DNA of 6,515 nucleotides from Eubacteriales Family XIII. Incertae Sedis bacterium (GTDB lineage Bacteria; Bacillota_A; Clostridia; Peptostreptococcales; Anaerovoracaceae), in contig JAITLA010000131.1 of assembly GCA_031278145.1 (NCBI GenBank), forward strand, positions 1 to 6,515, written 5' to 3'. Positions 5,672 to 6,515 of this stretch are shown one piece after another. Numbering within the stretch: the stretch's first letter is position 1; each line of letters opens with the position of its first letter. The notes under the pieces were generated by a model. That model ran no database searches and was not told the DNA's origin. It worked only from the letters and a program-made list of their open reading frames with translations. Both the position numbers and the translations under genes were made by a program.

Positions 5672-6427
5672 ATGGATTTCATATGGAATGAAAAAACGCT
5701 CGACTGGTTCAGGACCGCGAGCGCGTACACGGGCTTTCACAGCCGGCTGGCTTCGATTGTGCGCCCCTTTGTCGCGGACTGCGAAACGCTCTGCGATATG
5801 GGCTGCGGCCACGGCCTGCTCGACCTCGAATTGGCGCCGGATCTGCGCAGCGTGCTCTGCGTGGACCGAAGCGAAGCGGCAATCGGCGCCCTGAACGAGC
5901 TCATACGCGCGCAGAGGGTGCGCAACGTCGTCGCGCGCGTCGCGGACGTGAACAGCCTCGCGGGAGAGCGCTGGGACGCCGTGATGATGAGCTTCTTCGG
6001 CGCGTCGCTTGAGGATGTCGTGCGCTTTCTGGCGTTTTGCGACAAGCGGATGATCCTGATCGTGCACGAGAGCGTTGTGTCGAGCCGTTGTTTGAACGTG
6101 GTGTCGCGGCGGCCCAAGCCCTTTGGCGCCGCCGAGGTCACGCGCTTTTTGACGGACCGCGATCTGCGCTTCCAAAGTACGCACGCCGCGCTCGAATTCG
6201 GGCAGCCGTTCAAGTCCATGGCGGACGCGCGCGACTTCATACAGACCTACGCGGCCTCGATGCTCAAAGCGGCCGGCGAGGCGGATCCCGCGGAGCGGGC
6301 GCGCCTGTGCGGCGATATGGAAAGCCGCCTCGTCGAAACGGGGCTTTCGGACTATCCCGTATACCTGCCCAAATCCAAGAAGCTCGCCGTGTTTGCCGTG
6401 GAGCGGAAAAAACGAAAGGCGACGTAA
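5672..6427 (+). CDS. Class I SAM-dependent methyltransferase, substrate unknown
   Basis: The 251-aa product has no signal peptide or membrane segment and should be cytosolic. It has the Rossmann-type methyltransferase signature. Motif I reads LCDMGCGHG (40-48) and binds the methionine part of SAM. The acidic residue that contacts the ribose is D65 in VLCVDRSE. D92 in VADVNSL is the likely adenine-side acid, and WDAVMMSFFG (101-110) is the post-motif strand. The N-terminus (WNEKTLDWFRTASAYTGFH) and the C-terminal part (LEFGQPFKSMADARDFIQTYA, then YLPKSKKLAVFAV) look like substrate-side additions and do not identify the acceptor. The gene lies 21 bases after gene 3 on the same strand, so it is probably cotranscribed with the surface proteins. 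It could modify a small molecule handled by them or be a passenger. The fold assignment is firm; the function is open. Confidence 0.87.
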   Translation: MDFIWNEKTLDWFRTASAYTGFHSRLASIVRPFVADCETLCDMGCGHGLLDLELAPDLRSVLCVDRSEAAIGALNELIRAQRVRNVVARVADVNSLAGERWDAVMMSFFGASLEDVVRFLAFCDKRMILIVHESVVSSRCLNVVSRRPKPFGAAEVTRFLTDRDLRFQSTHAALEFGQPFKSMADARDFIQTYAASMLKAAGEADPAERARLCGDMESRLVETGLSDYPVYLPKSKKLAVFAVERKKRKAT

Positions 6428-6515
6428 AATATTATTCGTTGCGCGAAGTAAAACAGGAATTGGACAGTGTGCCATAGTGTGCGATCCGGCGACAGGGCGT
6501 TGAAAGCCTTGAAGC

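Noticed and set aside
3305..6475. Minus-strand open frame of 1056 codons opposite genes 3 and 4
   Set aside because: It is opened by the GC-rich codon use of the plus-strand genes. The translation is Arg/Val/Ala-rich with no signal peptide or domain, and it mirrors the SLH duplication. The plus-strand proteins have clear families.
6428..6515. Possible start of a further gene, with GTG at 6467 preceded by AGGA at 6455-6458
   Set aside because: Only about 16 codons fit before the window ends and none gives a recognisable motif. The AGTGTGC direct repeat nearby is too short to interpret. No terminator or promoter is clear in this tail.

Overview
The window looks like chromosomal DNA of a GC-rich Firmicute, most likely a gut-type clostridium (Oscillospiraceae or a related order). 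This is an inference from the S-layer-homology (SLH) anchoring modules, the GGAGG-type ribosome sites, the short hydrophobic signal peptides and the strong G/C bias at third codon positions. The first ~400 bases are visibly richer in A+T than the rest. No rRNA, tRNA, transposase or CRISPR array was seen.

Layout. Bases 1-27 hold at most the last codons of an upstream gene, followed by a GC-rich hairpin with T-runs (28-67). Bases 114-290 encode an orphan, 5'-truncated SLH module with no upstream gene body; an 18-bp perfect palindrome flanked by A- and T-tracts (299-340) follows its stop codon. From 402 to 6427 four genes run in the same direction with almost no spacing. They are: (1) a secreted calcineurin-like metallophosphoesterase with a degenerate C-terminal SLH region; (2) a secreted 550-aa protein with an unassigned N-terminal domain, a chitobiase-C-terminal-like beta-sandwich and three SLH repeats; (3) a 759-aa paralog of (2) with two extra Ig-like modules inserted before its SLH repeats; (4) a cytosolic class I SAM-dependent methyltransferase. 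Genes 1 and 2 overlap by 4 bases (ATGA), genes 2 and 3 are 87 bases apart with alternative hairpins between them, and genes 3 and 4 are 21 bases apart.

How they may work together. The three secreted products share SLH-type C-termini, which in known systems bind pyruvylated secondary cell-wall polymer. The operon therefore probably builds a set of wall-attached proteins: one (possibly altered) phosphoesterase and two related domain-array proteins that could bind or process an extracellular ligand. The methyltransferase is the only apparently cytosolic member and its substrate is unknown. The SLH-coding DNA of genes 2 and 3 is far more alike (about 88% by hand count, no gaps over 417 bases) than their N-terminal halves, which points to recent duplication or gene conversion of the anchor. 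The points most worth following are the shared unassigned N-terminal domain, the paired His-to-Gln changes in the phosphoesterase metal site, and the anchor homogenisation.
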